Shown piece after piece: positions 8,487-18,104 of a stretch of 44,026 nt of DNA. The notes under the pieces are model-generated. The model worked only from the letters and a program-made list of their open reading frames with translations. It was not told the origin of the DNA and did not search any database. The stretch comes from JASHUC01 sp035606175 (GTDB taxonomy: Bacteria > Pseudomonadota > Gammaproteobacteria > Steroidobacterales > Steroidobacteraceae). Where the stretch lies: the NCBI GenBank assembly GCA_035606175.1, contig DATNFW010000018.1, forward strand, positions 1-44,026, in the 5' to 3' direction. Both the position numbers and the translations under genes were made by a program. The first letter of the stretch is position 1. Every line of letters begins with the position of its first letter.

Positions 8487-9101
8487 CTACGTACTCGGCT
8501 TGGGCGCTTGCGAGGAAGGCCACGGATGCTCGGACTTGCGATCGAAGATCTTGGTTGCGTCGGCGCGCCCGAGGCTCCAGGCCCCCGCGGCGATTTCCGC
8601 CTGCAGCTGACCCGGCGCCCAGCCTGCGTGCCCCGCGAAAATGCGCAGTCCCTCCATCGGCTTGTCGCGGCCGAGCAGCCGCAGCAGCAGCGTGCGATCG
8701 GCGCTCAAATAGACTCCGTCGCATGTCCGCACCGAGTGCTCCGGCGCCTTCGCCGCTCGCACCAGGAACCACACGGTCTCGATTTCCACCGGTCCGCCGA
8801 AGTACACCTTGTCCTCAAGGTTCGCGAGTTGTTTGAGGTCGGGAAAGAGGTGTGCGACGGTCACACGCGTCGGCCGGTTGACGATGAGACCGACGGGTGC
8901 AGGCCCGAGATTGTTCATCACGAGGACGATCGAGTCCCCGAAGTTGGGATCGGTGAGGTCGCCGCGGGCGCTTATGAGGATGGCCGTGAGCGGCTTCGTG
9001 CTCGGCGCCGCTACCGCCGGCGGCGCACCGGAGAGGAGCAGCAGGGGCGCGAGCAACAGAGCGCAAAGGCCAAACACCCGGATCGGCCGCTCGCCGCGCA
9101 T
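8487..9101 (-). CDS. YqgE/AlgH family protein with an N-terminal signal sequence
   Basis: 204 residues from the ATG at 9101; an ATG at 9122 would add seven residues and overlap the upstream stop, and neither has a clear Shine-Dalgarno site. The core (DPNFGDSIVLVMNN, GPAPVGLIVNRPT, VYFGGPVE, GLRIFAGHAGWAPGQL) is the conserved UPF0301/DUF179 fold of YqgE and AlgH, whose molecular role is unclear. Classical members are about 185-190 residues and cytosolic. This one carries a hydrophobic N-terminal segment (RVFGLCALLLAPLLLLSGA, ending PPAVAAPS) that looks like a cleavable signal peptide, so it may act in the periplasm. It sits between the Fe(II) oxygenase gene and the GGCT-like gene with about ten-base spacers. 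Confidence 0.85.
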   Translation of the reverse strand: MRGERPIRVFGLCALLLAPLLLLSGAPPAVAAPSTKPLTAILISARGDLTDPNFGDSIVLVMNNLGPAPVGLIVNRPTRVTVAHLFPDLKQLANLEDKVYFGGPVEIETVWFLVRAAKAPEHSVRTCDGVYLSADRTLLLRLLGRDKPMEGLRIFAGHAGWAPGQLQAEIAAGAWSLGRADATKIFDRKSEHPWPSSQAPKPST

Positions 9102-9111
9102 CGTGAAGCGC

Positions 9112-9870
9112 TCACTTCGCATCGTGAAAGATGATTCCCGCCGTGTATCTCTCGCCCGACCGCAGGCGGCTCACGCCGTGGCGCATGCGAGTGCGGTAAA
9201 TCCCGCGCGCGCCGCGTACCGGGCGGTGATGCACCGGAAAGATCACGGCATCGCCGCGCTCGAGCGGCACGACTTCCACGCGCGATTGCCGCCGCGGGCG
9301 TTGCTCAGTCAACACGAACTCCCCGCCCTCGAAGTCTCTGCCGGCTGCCGAGAGGAGAATCGTCGCCTGCATCGGAAAGACGAGCTCGCCGTAGAGGTCC
9401 TGGTGCAGGCAATTGTAGTCCCCGGTGCGATAACGCAGGATGAGCGGGGTCGGCCGCGCCTGTCCCGCGCGGCGGCAACGCTCGAGGTACGACGCGTGAT
9501 CGGGCGGATAGCGGGAGTCGATGCCGAGCGCCGCGTTCCAGCGATTGGCGATGGGGGCGAGTCGTGCGTAGAGCGCAGTGCGCAGCGCCGCGATCGTCTC
9601 GGGCAGCGGATAGGCGAAGTACCGGTATTCGCCCTCGCCGAAACCGTGCCGGGCCATGACGATCGTGCTGCGGAACAGGCGATCCTGCGTGTAGCACCGG
9701 ACGAGCGCGGCGCATTCATCCGGCCGCAGCAGAGCGCGAGCGACAGCGTATCCCCGCGTGTCGAGCGCCTCCTCGAGGCCCGTCCAGTCGATTGCGGACG
9801 CGCTGGCAGCCGGATCGAGCGGCGGCTCGACTGCGGCGAGGGCCGCCCTCGTCCTACGCGATATCTTCAC
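9112..9870 (-). CDS. 2-oxoglutarate/Fe(II)-dependent oxygenase (prolyl-4-hydroxylase type)
   Basis: A 252-residue protein. No ATG fits; the GTG at 9870 overlaps the end of the siderophore-interacting protein gene by 17 bases, and the sequence is meaningful from about there (the open frame further upstream is only a shadow of that gene). The C-terminal half holds the double-stranded beta-helix: CLHQDLYGE gives the iron-binding HxD, RHGVSRL the distal His, and RYTAGIIFHDA the arginine that holds 2-oxoglutarate. FEGGEFVLTE and GDAVIFPVHHRPV are the characteristic strands. The family hydroxylates proteins or small molecules using O2 and releasing CO2 and succinate. Its place right after a ferric-siderophore reductase gene hints at an iron-related setting, which is inference. 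Confidence 0.85.
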   Translation of the reverse strand: MKISRRTRAALAAVEPPLDPAASASAIDWTGLEEALDTRGYAVARALLRPDECAALVRCYTQDRLFRSTIVMARHGFGEGEYRYFAYPLPETIAALRTALYARLAPIANRWNAALGIDSRYPPDHASYLERCRRAGQARPTPLILRYRTGDYNCLHQDLYGELVFPMQATILLSAAGRDFEGGEFVLTEQRPRRQSRVEVVPLERGDAVIFPVHHRPVRGARGIYRTRMRHGVSRLRSGERYTAGIIFHDAK

Positions 9871-10606
9871 CGTAGTCGCGATCGGGATGGTCCGTCTCGC
9901 CGAGCCGCCAGTAGCCGCGCGTGACCAGGCGCTCGCGCGGGAAAGCGCGCTCGGTGATGAGATGCCTGCGGATGCGCCGCATCGCATCCGCCTCGCAGGC
10001 GACATAAATGCGCCCGGCGCCGGGGGGCAGTTCCATGCGGCGTACCGCAGCCTCGAGCTCGCGGCCGGCTCGGCGCGGATCGGCGCCGCGGCGCAACCAG
10101 CGGATCTCGGTGTTCGCGCTGCGCGTCTCGAGCGCATGCTCCTCGGCGGCATCGACCACCTCGAGGAGCGCGAGTGCTTTGACCGAGGGTGGCAGCACAT
10201 CGAGGATGGTTGAGATCGCGGGAATCGCCGTGTCGTCCCCGGCGAGCACGTACCAGTCCGCCTCAAGGTCGACGGCGTAGCTGCGTCCCGGACCCGCGAT
10301 GGTCAAACTCTGACCCACCGCCGCCTGCTCGGCCCAGCGCGACGCGGGACCTTCACCGTGGATCACGAATTCCACATCGAGCTCCCGCGCGGCGGCATCG
10401 AACCGGCGCGGGGTGTAGGTTCGCATCTGAGCTTCAAACATCAGCTTGATGTGCGCCGCGGGGCCGTTCCACCCGAAGCCGGAGAGTTCCTCGCCGGTGA
10501 ACGTCACGCGCACCATGCGCGGAGTCAGCTGGCGCACGCGCGCGACGCGTGCTGTGTAGCGAGGCTTGCGAGGGCGAGCAGCGTCGGTCGCGGGCGGTCC
10601 TGCCAT
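9854..10606 (-). CDS. Siderophore-interacting FAD protein (ViuB/YqjH-like ferric reductase)
   Basis: A 250-residue protein with the SIP domain order: an N-terminal FAD-binding barrel (RMVRVTFTGEELSGF), the FAD motif RTYTPRRF that matches the family RxYT signature, a loop PASRWAEQAAVGQSLTIAGPG, then an NAD(P)H-binding half beginning YVLAGDDTAIPAISTIL and ending near GYWRLGETDHPD. Such enzymes reduce Fe(III)-siderophores in the cytosol to release iron. The gene follows the membrane-anchored regulator by 28 bases and overlaps the 2-oxoglutarate oxygenase gene by 17 bases, so the three are probably co-transcribed. No siderophore receptor or ABC importer gene is in the window. Confidence 0.92.
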   Translation of the reverse strand: MAGPPATDAARPRKPRYTARVARVRQLTPRMVRVTFTGEELSGFGWNGPAAHIKLMFEAQMRTYTPRRFDAAARELDVEFVIHGEGPASRWAEQAAVGQSLTIAGPGRSYAVDLEADWYVLAGDDTAIPAISTILDVLPPSVKALALLEVVDAAEEHALETRSANTEIRWLRRGADPRRAGRELEAAVRRMELPPGAGRIYVACEADAMRRIRRHLITERAFPRERLVTRGYWRLGETDHPDRDYGEDIA

Positions 10607-10634
10607 GTGTGCCTCGCGGTCGCGACCCCGAGAC

Positions 10635-11969
10635 TCAGCGTACCGCCGCTTGCGCCGCGCGCGAGTCGGAAACTCCGTCGCGAGGCGGACGCGCCGCCGC
10701 GGCCGGTGCCGCTTCGCCCGGCTCCCCCGTCCAGATTCGCGAGGTATTGAGCTTGGAGGTGAGGACGAGCTTGCCGTCCAGATTCATCCGATCCATGCCG
10801 TACACATCGTAGAGCGCCTCGAAGCCGCTCGCGCCGTGTGCGCTCGCTACGAGCGCCGAGAGGCCGCGTGCTTGCGTCACCGCCGCGGCCGTGTGCATCA
10901 AGGCCACATCGCGCGTACCCGAGATCACGATGATCTGATTGCCGGTCGGCCCGGTGAACGTCGCGAAGTACCCATAGTCGTGGTACTTCTCCTCCCCGTG
11001 CGGCATTGCGGCCTGGCTGAGATAGCGACGTCCCGTCGTCCGGTCGATGAGCTCGGCGTCCGAGCGGCCGAGCTCGAACCGGGATCCGGCGAACACCAGG
11101 TCGCGCAGCATGCCCATGGCGGAGAGGTAGCCGATGTAAACCACGTGTGCCGATGTGAGCACGGCAGGATTCAGCTCCGAGGCGAGCGCGATACGCACGC
11201 GCCGGTGCGCCGGCGCGAGCAACGGCATCACGTCGCGCAGCGCGAAGCCCGCTGCGGTCGGGAGATAGGACAGCTGCAGGTCGAGGTCCTCGCCCGCCTC
11301 ATCCGGGTGGAGCTTGAGGTATTGCTCGAGATCGCTCGGGGAGTTGATCGAGAACTGGCGCACCAGCCGAGTGAGCTGGTGCGAGGCGTCCGTCTGCCCG
11401 TAGAGGTAATGGTCCCCGAGGACGAGGAAGATCGTCCGGTCATCTGAGAGCATGCGCGACCACACCGGACTCGACCGCACCTGCGCGAGCTCATCCGGTG
11501 CCGTATGCCACTTCGCGAACCAGAGCCACGCGAAGCCCGCGGCGTTCACGAGGAGCGAGGCCGCGAGCGCTGCCGCAATCCACAGGCTGCGGCTGGAGCG
11601 CCTCGGCTTCTCGACCGATTCCGCCGCGGAGATGTCGGTCGCCGTCTCGACGGGCTCGATGACGAAACGATACGCTCCCTTCGGGATGACGAGCCGTTCG
11701 GCCTCACCGCGCCCGGGACCGGCGTAGAATTCTTCGAGTTTCCGCCGCAGCTTGTGAATGTATACTCGCACCATCGCATCCTGCGTCACGTCGAACCCTG
11801 CGTCCTTGCCGAACACGTCGATGGCCACCTCGATTTCCTTCGGCGCGCGGTCCGTGAGCGAGCAGTCGAGGAGGAAATCGAACAGGCGTCTGATGAGGCG
11901 GGAACGGCCCAGCACGCCGCTCGAGCGGATACGCTCGGCCTGAGCATGCAGCTGGTTGATGTCGAGCAT
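10635..11969 (-). CDS. Membrane-anchored winged-helix transcriptional regulator
   Basis: 444 residues. Residues about 10-105 form a winged-helix DNA-binding domain of the OmpR/CadC-related kind seen at the N-terminus of some adenylate cyclase and TPR regulators: IEVAIDVFGKDAGFD, DAMVRVYIHKLRRKLEEFY and LVIPKGAYRFVI are its hallmarks. One transmembrane helix (about 129-152, LWIAAALAASLLVNAAGFAW) follows an arginine-rich linker, leaving about 290 residues in the periplasm. The layout is that of ToxR/CadC one-component regulators that sense a periplasmic signal and bind DNA directly. The periplasmic domain was not recognised; the C-terminus is Ala/Pro/Arg-rich. It is first in a run of minus-strand genes and faces two DUF6644-like genes across a 287-base spacer holding palindromes, which are likely targets. 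Confidence 0.85.
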   Translation of the reverse strand: MLDINQLHAQAERIRSSGVLGRSRLIRRLFDFLLDCSLTDRAPKEIEVAIDVFGKDAGFDVTQDAMVRVYIHKLRRKLEEFYAGPGRGEAERLVIPKGAYRFVIEPVETATDISAAESVEKPRRSSRSLWIAAALAASLLVNAAGFAWLWFAKWHTAPDELAQVRSSPVWSRMLSDDRTIFLVLGDHYLYGQTDASHQLTRLVRQFSINSPSDLEQYLKLHPDEAGEDLDLQLSYLPTAAGFALRDVMPLLAPAHRRVRIALASELNPAVLTSAHVVYIGYLSAMGMLRDLVFAGSRFELGRSDAELIDRTTGRRYLSQAAMPHGEEKYHDYGYFATFTGPTGNQIIVISGTRDVALMHTAAAVTQARGLSALVASAHGASGFEALYDVYGMDRMNLDGKLVLTSKLNTSRIWTGEPGEAAPAAAARPPRDGVSDSRAAQAAVR

Positions 11970-12256
11970 GATGAGGGCGGTGTAGGTCGGCTACGGTATC
12001 CTAGCACGACGCGTTAACGTTAAATAACGCCGCTCAGAACCGTAATTTACGCGACAGGCGGGGGCATTCTCGGAGAGTATCCCGGGTCTAATCTCGAGAG
12101 TGCGCGCACGCGAAACGGGGGCTGCGGCGCCCGGAGGGGGCGGCCTGCGGCGGCGCCGGCAAGCGGGCGGCGGCTCGAAGCGTTGACATGACAATAACCG
12201 GCGGCGGTAAGGCCTTGTGATGAAGAGCTCCGTGTAGAGCTCGGCGGAGTGAAGCG
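11970..12256. promoter_or_regulatory. Divergent intergenic region with two inverted repeats
   Basis: This 287-base spacer separates the membrane regulator (minus) from the DUF6644-like pair (plus). GCGTTA at 12011-12016 and TAACGC at 12025-12030 are inverted arms around the AT-rich ACGTTAAA. A second palindrome, CGTAATTTACG, lies at 12041-12051. Both sit within 85 bases of the regulator start, where its promoter should be. On the plus strand a perfect TTGACA is at 12183-12188 but only a weak -10 (TAAGGC, 12208) follows at 19 bases. The rest is GC-rich without other visible signals. Autoregulation through the repeats is inference. Confidence 0.4.
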
Positions 12257-12745
12257 ATGACGATTCCCGCGTTCTGCGATTGGCTGTCGAATACCTCGCT
12301 CAGCATGGCGATTCAGAATCACAATTGGGTGATCCCGAGCGTGCAGTCGGTCCACATTCTGGCGATCGCCACCGTCATGGCGTCGGTCGTCATGCTCGAT
12401 GTCCGTCTCCTCGGCTTGAACGGGCGGGGGCAGACCGTGCCGGAGGTGGCACGCCGCTTCCTGCCGTGGGTGTGGTGCGCCGTCTGCGTGCTCGCGGTGT
12501 CGGGCACGATCCTCATCATCGGCGAGCCGGCCCGCGAGCTCGAGAGTCAAGTCTTCTGGACGAAGATGACGCTGCTCGCTTGCGTCCTGATCCTCACGGG
12601 CGCGTTCCAGCTCGGCGCGTTTCGCCGCGAGTCGTTCTGGGAGCGGCGGCGCGTGCTCGCCTCCGTCACTGCCGTCGCCTCGCTCGGTCTTTGGGTGGCC
12701 ATCCTCGCCGCGGGCCGGTGGATTGCCTACATGGGTCACGGCTGA
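12257..12745 (+). CDS. DUF6644-like four-helix membrane protein, copy 1
   Basis: A 162-residue integral membrane protein with about four hydrophobic helices: SVQSVHILAIATVMASVVML, WVWCAVCVLAVSGTILIIG, MTLLACVLILTGAFQLG and VTAVASLGLWVAILAAGRW. The pattern HNWVIPSVQSVHILAIA near the start, with conserved His, Pro and a later Arg (MLDVRLLG), is shared with the next gene and with uncharacterised proteins that I believe are filed as DUF6644. Histidines in the helices could bind a haem or metal, but this is not established. GGAG about eight bases before the ATG supports the start. The next gene begins 12 bases after its stop. Confidence 0.75.
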   Translation: MTIPAFCDWLSNTSLSMAIQNHNWVIPSVQSVHILAIATVMASVVMLDVRLLGLNGRGQTVPEVARRFLPWVWCAVCVLAVSGTILIIGEPARELESQVFWTKMTLLACVLILTGAFQLGAFRRESFWERRRVLASVTAVASLGLWVAILAAGRWIAYMGHG

Positions 12746-12757
12746 GGACGGCGCGCC

Positions 12758-13255
12758 ATGCACTTCTACAACCAGATCTTCACCGCTATCGAGGCGACTC
12801 CGCTCGCGACGGCCGTTCGGGAGTCGACGTGGATGTTCCCGACCTTCGAGACGCTGCACGTACTGTCGATCGCGCTCGTCGTCGGCACGATCATGATCGT
12901 CGATTTCCGGCTGATCAATGTCGCATCCCGCCGTCGCCCCGTGAGCGAGGTGATGCGAGAGGTGCTGCCGTGGACGTGGGGTGCGTTCGCCGGCGCCGTC
13001 GTTTTCGGAGGTCTGCTGTTTTGCTCGGCGGCGACCAAGTACTCCCATAATCCTCAGTTCCTGTTCAAGATGGCGCTGCTGCTGCTCGCGGCGGCCAACA
13101 TGGCCGTCTTTCACCTCGGCAGCGGGCGCAAGATCCAGCTGTGGGATCGCGCTGCGATGACACCGACGGGAGCACGCATCGCTGGAGGACTCTCGATCCT
13201 CATCTGGGTATCGGTGGTCGCGCTCGGCCGCTGGATCGGCTTCGCCACCAACTAA
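12758..13255 (+). CDS. DUF6644-like four-helix membrane protein, copy 2
   Basis: A 165-residue paralogue of the preceding gene with the same layout: ESTWMFPTFETLHVLSIAL aligns with the first copy's HNWVIPSVQSVHILAIA, IVDFRLINV with MLDVRLLGL, VLPWTWGAFAGAVVFGG with FLPWVWCAVCVLAVSG, and VVALGRWIGF with ILAAGRWIAY. Four transmembrane helices are evident. Identity is moderate, so the pair probably forms a heterodimer rather than being a recent duplicate. The two are almost certainly co-transcribed, and the NAD(P)-binding gene follows after 13 bases. Confidence 0.75.
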   Translation: MHFYNQIFTAIEATPLATAVRESTWMFPTFETLHVLSIALVVGTIMIVDFRLINVASRRRPVSEVMREVLPWTWGAFAGAVVFGGLLFCSAATKYSHNPQFLFKMALLLLAAANMAVFHLGSGRKIQLWDRAAMTPTGARIAGGLSILIWVSVVALGRWIGFATN

Positions 13256-13268
13256 GGGGAGAGCGCTC

Positions 13269-13880
13269 GTGAAGATCGCACTCATTGGTGCAACCGGCAA
13301 CGTCGGCTCGAAGCTCCTTTCCGAGGCGCTCTCCCGCGGTCACCGCGTAACAGGAATTGCACGGCACATCGAGAAGCTCGAGGGCCGCAACGGCGTCACG
13401 GCGCGGCAGGTGGACCTCGCCGATGAAGGCAAGCTCGCTGATGCGTTGCGGGGACACGATGCCATCGTCGTGAGCGTGCGCTACCAGCACAACGACGTGC
13501 GCCATGCGATTGCCGCAGCGAAGGCGGCAGGCGTCAAACGCATTCTCTTCGTGGGCGGCGCCGCGAGCCTCGAGGCATCTCCCGGCGTGCGACTCCTCGA
13601 TACGCCCGGCTTTCCCGATGTCATCAAGGTAGAGGCGGCTCCGGCGGCGCTCGCGCTCGATCGCATCCGTGCGGAGACGTCCCTCGACTGGACGTTCCTC
13701 TCCCCCTCGATCATGCTCGTCCCCGGCGAGCGGACCGGGAAATTCCGCATCGGCGGAGACCAGGTGCTCAAGGACGAGAAAGGCGAGAGCCGAATCAGCC
13801 AGGAGGATCTCGCGGTCGCAGCCCTCGATGAGCTCGAGAAGCCGCGGCACATCCGCAAGCGCTTCACCGTCGGGTATTGA
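13269..13880 (+). CDS. NAD(P)-binding atypical SDR (NmrA/YwnB-like)
   Basis: 203 residues from a GTG at 13269 with AAGGGGAG seven to eight bases upstream. The N-terminus KIALIGATGNVGSKLLSEAL is the Rossmann GxxGxxG dinucleotide-binding motif. ARHIEKLE, DAIVVSV and KRILFVGGAASL follow the atypical SDR pattern of YwnB/NmrA-like proteins, which bind NAD(P) but often lack the SDR catalytic Tyr-Lys pair; none is visible here. It may be a redox sensor or a flavin-reductase-like enzyme; the substrate is unknown. It appears to be the third gene of the DUF6644 operon. Its TGA abuts the stop of the opposing SDR gene with no spacer. Confidence 0.85.
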   Translation: MKIALIGATGNVGSKLLSEALSRGHRVTGIARHIEKLEGRNGVTARQVDLADEGKLADALRGHDAIVVSVRYQHNDVRHAIAAAKAAGVKRILFVGGAASLEASPGVRLLDTPGFPDVIKVEAAPAALALDRIRAETSLDWTFLSPSIMLVPGERTGKFRIGGDQVLKDEKGESRISQEDLAVAALDELEKPRHIRKRFTVGY

Positions 13881-14786
13881 TCAGACGTTCTTGAACGCCA
13901 TCCGCGCCTGAGCCTTGAGCGCGCGGCGGCGATCTTCGAAGGCCAACCGCTCCGCAGGCGATGGCTCATCCGGCAGAGCCGCGAGCGCTTCGTCGAAGAT
14001 CTCGCGCAGCTCCTCTTTGAATTCCGGATGCGTGAAGATGTAGAAGTCGTTGCGCAGGATTCCTCGCAGCACCCTCTCACCGGCCTCGAGCGGTGGCATC
14101 CCGGCACGGCGATGGAGCTCGGCCAAGCGGGTCATGAACTCGCTGTCCGCAGCTCCCGAGCTCGCGGCGAGGTGCGCGGGCCTCAGCGTGTCGCTCTCGT
14201 AAATGTGGCTGTCCACCAGTCCGGGACAGACGACCGAGACGTTGATGCCATGCGGCGCGACGCTGTAGCGCAGCGCCTCGGAAAGCCCGCGCACGGCGAA
14301 TTTCGAGCAGGTGTAGATCCCCGCGTTCGGACCTGCGATGAAGGCGGCCATGGAAGCCGTATTCACGATGTGTCCGCCCTCACCATGCTTGCGCAGGCGC
14401 GGAATGAACGTGTGCACGCCATTGACGACCCCGCCGAGATTGACACCGAGGACCCAGTCCCAGTCCTCGTAGGTCGCCGCCGCGATGTCGTTGAACAGGT
14501 TGATGCCGGCGTTGTTGCAGACGACGTGCACCTTGCCGAAGACCCGCTCCGCCTCGTCGGCCGCCTGCGCCATCGCTTGCCGGTCGGACACGTCGACTCG
14601 CAGGGCATGGACGCTGCGACGCTTGTTCGCACGGCTGAAATGCTCGAGCGCCTCGTCGAGATGGTCCTGCCGAAGATCGGCGATGACGACCTTCATGCCT
14701 GCGGTGACGAAGGCCTGAGCCATACCGAATCCGAGCCCGCTCCCTCCGCCCGAGATGAAAGCCACCCGGCCCGCCACGTCTCTCAT
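13881..14786 (-). CDS. Short-chain dehydrogenase/reductase
   Basis: 301 residues from the ATG at 14786 (GGAG about eight bases upstream; an in-frame GTG at 14795 would add three residues). It is a classical SDR: GGGSGLGFG near the N-terminus binds NAD(P), an Asp in VIADLRQD suggests NAD preference, NNAG follows, and the catalytic Ser (NTASMAAF) and YTCSK supply Ser, Tyr and Lys. The C-terminal extension (FYIFTHPEFKEELREIFDEAL and beyond) is common in SDRs of the cyclohexanol or steroid dehydrogenase type. The enzyme is cytosolic. It is monocistronic, convergent with the NAD(P)-binding gene and divergent from the VOC gene. Confidence 0.92.
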   Translation of the reverse strand: MRDVAGRVAFISGGGSGLGFGMAQAFVTAGMKVVIADLRQDHLDEALEHFSRANKRRSVHALRVDVSDRQAMAQAADEAERVFGKVHVVCNNAGINLFNDIAAATYEDWDWVLGVNLGGVVNGVHTFIPRLRKHGEGGHIVNTASMAAFIAGPNAGIYTCSKFAVRGLSEALRYSVAPHGINVSVVCPGLVDSHIYESDTLRPAHLAASSGAADSEFMTRLAELHRRAGMPPLEAGERVLRGILRNDFYIFTHPEFKEELREIFDEALAALPDEPSPAERLAFEDRRRALKAQARMAFKNV

Positions 14787-14850
14787 GAGTGCCACTCCAC
14801 GCCGCGTGCCGGTCCAGGGCGGACCGGGACGGGCGACGAACGACCGCTTC

Positions 14851-14880
14851 TTAGCACCTTTCGGTGGGAGGGGCTATGCT
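14851..14880 (+). promoter_or_regulatory. Candidate sigma-70 promoter for the VOC-DUF4404 pair
   Basis: TTAGCA at 14851-14856 and TATGCT at 14875-14880 are separated by 18 bases and lie 39 bases before the VOC gene start. Each matches consensus at four of six positions. The site is in the divergent spacer between the SDR gene and the VOC gene. It is a weak prediction. Confidence 0.3.
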
Positions 14881-14919
14881 GGTGTGGCAATAGTGAGGAA
14901 ATCCTGTGCCGAGGGCCGC

Positions 14920-15336
14920 ATGCCCCTGACGAAGATGGAGCATTACCTCGTCCTCACGGACGACATCGACGCCACGCGCGATTTCTACTGCAACGCGCTC
15001 GGGATGCGCGTCGGCTCGCGGCCGCCGCTCGAATTCCCCGGATACTGGCTCTATGTCGGCGAGACGCCTTGCATTCACATCGCGGAATGGAAGACGTACA
15101 CGGCGCATTCCGAGCGGCAGGGTGTTCCGGTCTCGACCCGCGCCCCCGGTACGGGTCCTTTCGACCACATCGCATTCAACGCCGAGGACTATGACGGGGT
15201 GCTCGAGCGGCTGCGGCGGCACGGACTCGAACCGCGCAAGAACGCGGTCACGGGCGCGCCGCTCCGGCAGCTGTTCCTCACCGACCCGAACGGCGTGAAG
15301 ATCGAGATCAACATCCGTACGCCAGCGGTGAGCTGA
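14920..15336 (+). CDS. VOC-superfamily (glyoxalase/dioxygenase-fold) protein
   Basis: A 138-residue single VOC domain. The ATG at 14920 has GAGGG seven bases upstream. The order is typical: HYLVLTDDIDATRDFYCNALGMRVG, CIHIAEW, FDHIAFNAEDYDGVLERLR and QLFLTDPNGVKIEINI. His in MEHYL, His in FDHIAF and Glu in VKIEINI are the three expected metal ligands, so the site looks intact for Fe or another divalent metal. The general fold covers glyoxalase I, extradiol dioxygenases and methylmalonyl-CoA epimerase, and the sequence alone does not decide between them. The downstream gene overlaps its stop by one base. Confidence 0.85.
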   Translation: MPLTKMEHYLVLTDDIDATRDFYCNALGMRVGSRPPLEFPGYWLYVGETPCIHIAEWKTYTAHSERQGVPVSTRAPGTGPFDHIAFNAEDYDGVLERLRRHGLEPRKNAVTGAPLRQLFLTDPNGVKIEINIRTPAVS

Positions 15337-15635
15337 TGGTGCGATCGCCCGAAGAGAGCCTGCGCGAGCTGCTGACGCGCGTGCACGAGCGGTTGAGCCA
15401 GGCGGCGACGATCGATCCGGAGTCGCGCCGGCTGCTCGCGACGCTCACGCAGGACATCGAGCGTGCGCTCGGCACGCGGCCTGCCGCGCCGGGCGGCGGC
15501 GCGCAAGACCGCCGTATCGGGAGCGAATCGGTATCGGGTCTCGAGGCGCTCGCCGCGCGATTCGATGCGGATCACCCGGCGCTCGCCCAGACGCTGCGCC
15601 AGCTGGTCGACTTCCTCGGCAAGGCGGGGATCTAG
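15336..15635 (+). CDS. DUF4404-type small helical protein
   Basis: A 99-residue protein whose ATG shares the last base of the VOC gene's TGA (TGATG), which implies translational coupling. The sequence is helical and charged (ESLRELLTRVHERLSQA, LLATLTQDIERAL, LEALAARFDADHP, LAQTLRQLVDFLGKAGI). The closing motif FDADHPALAQTLRQLVDFLGKAGI matches what I recall of DUF4404 proteins, about 90-residue proteins of unknown function common in gammaproteobacteria. No signal peptide or membrane helix is present. Function unknown. Confidence 0.75.
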   Translation: MVRSPEESLRELLTRVHERLSQAATIDPESRRLLATLTQDIERALGTRPAAPGGGAQDRRIGSESVSGLEALAARFDADHPALAQTLRQLVDFLGKAGI

Positions 15636-15640
15636 CCCAG

Positions 15641-15675
15641 AAAAAAGCCCCGGCGCTCGTTCAAGCACCGGGGCT
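15641..15675 (-). terminator. Rho-independent terminator of rpoD
   Basis: Read on the minus strand, AGCCCCGG (15675-15668) and CCGGGGCT (15653-15646) form an eight-base-pair stem around a 14-base loop and are followed by TTTTT. It lies 16 bases after the rpoD stop. On the plus strand there is no T-run after the stem, so it mainly serves rpoD, though the stem also lies at the end of the DUF4404 gene. Confidence 0.88.
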
Positions 15676-15691
15676 CGTTCGAAACGTAGGC

Positions 15692-17941
<2,250 letters not shown>

Positions 17942-18044
17942 GGCGTGGGCGGCGCGAGGGCGTGCGTGTCGAGGTTGAACAGGCTGTCCCGTATGTGAGT
18001 TCCAGGACGAGGCAACTCAAGGGTCGATCGGGCAAAGCGCGCCA

Positions 18045-18073
18045 TTTTATGTGACTTCCCCGCTCCTGCCAAA
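18045..18073 (-). promoter_or_regulatory. Strong sigma-70 promoter for rpoD
   Basis: On the minus strand TTGGCA (18073-18068) and TAAAAT (18050-18045) are separated by exactly 17 bases; each matches consensus at five of six positions. It lies in the 163-base spacer between dnaG and rpoD, about 104 bases before the rpoD start. It would let rpoD be transcribed apart from rpsU and dnaG, and because it is sigma-70 dependent it would make rpoD autoregulated. Confidence 0.7.
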
Positions 18074-18104
18074 CGCCGGTGCACGCCCGGCCGTGGCTCG
18101 GTCC

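Noticed and set aside
12047..13300. Minus-strand open frame of 417 codons opposite the DUF6644-like genes
   Set aside because: His/Arg/Asp-rich antisense pattern; plus-strand frames give coherent transmembrane helices and paralogy.
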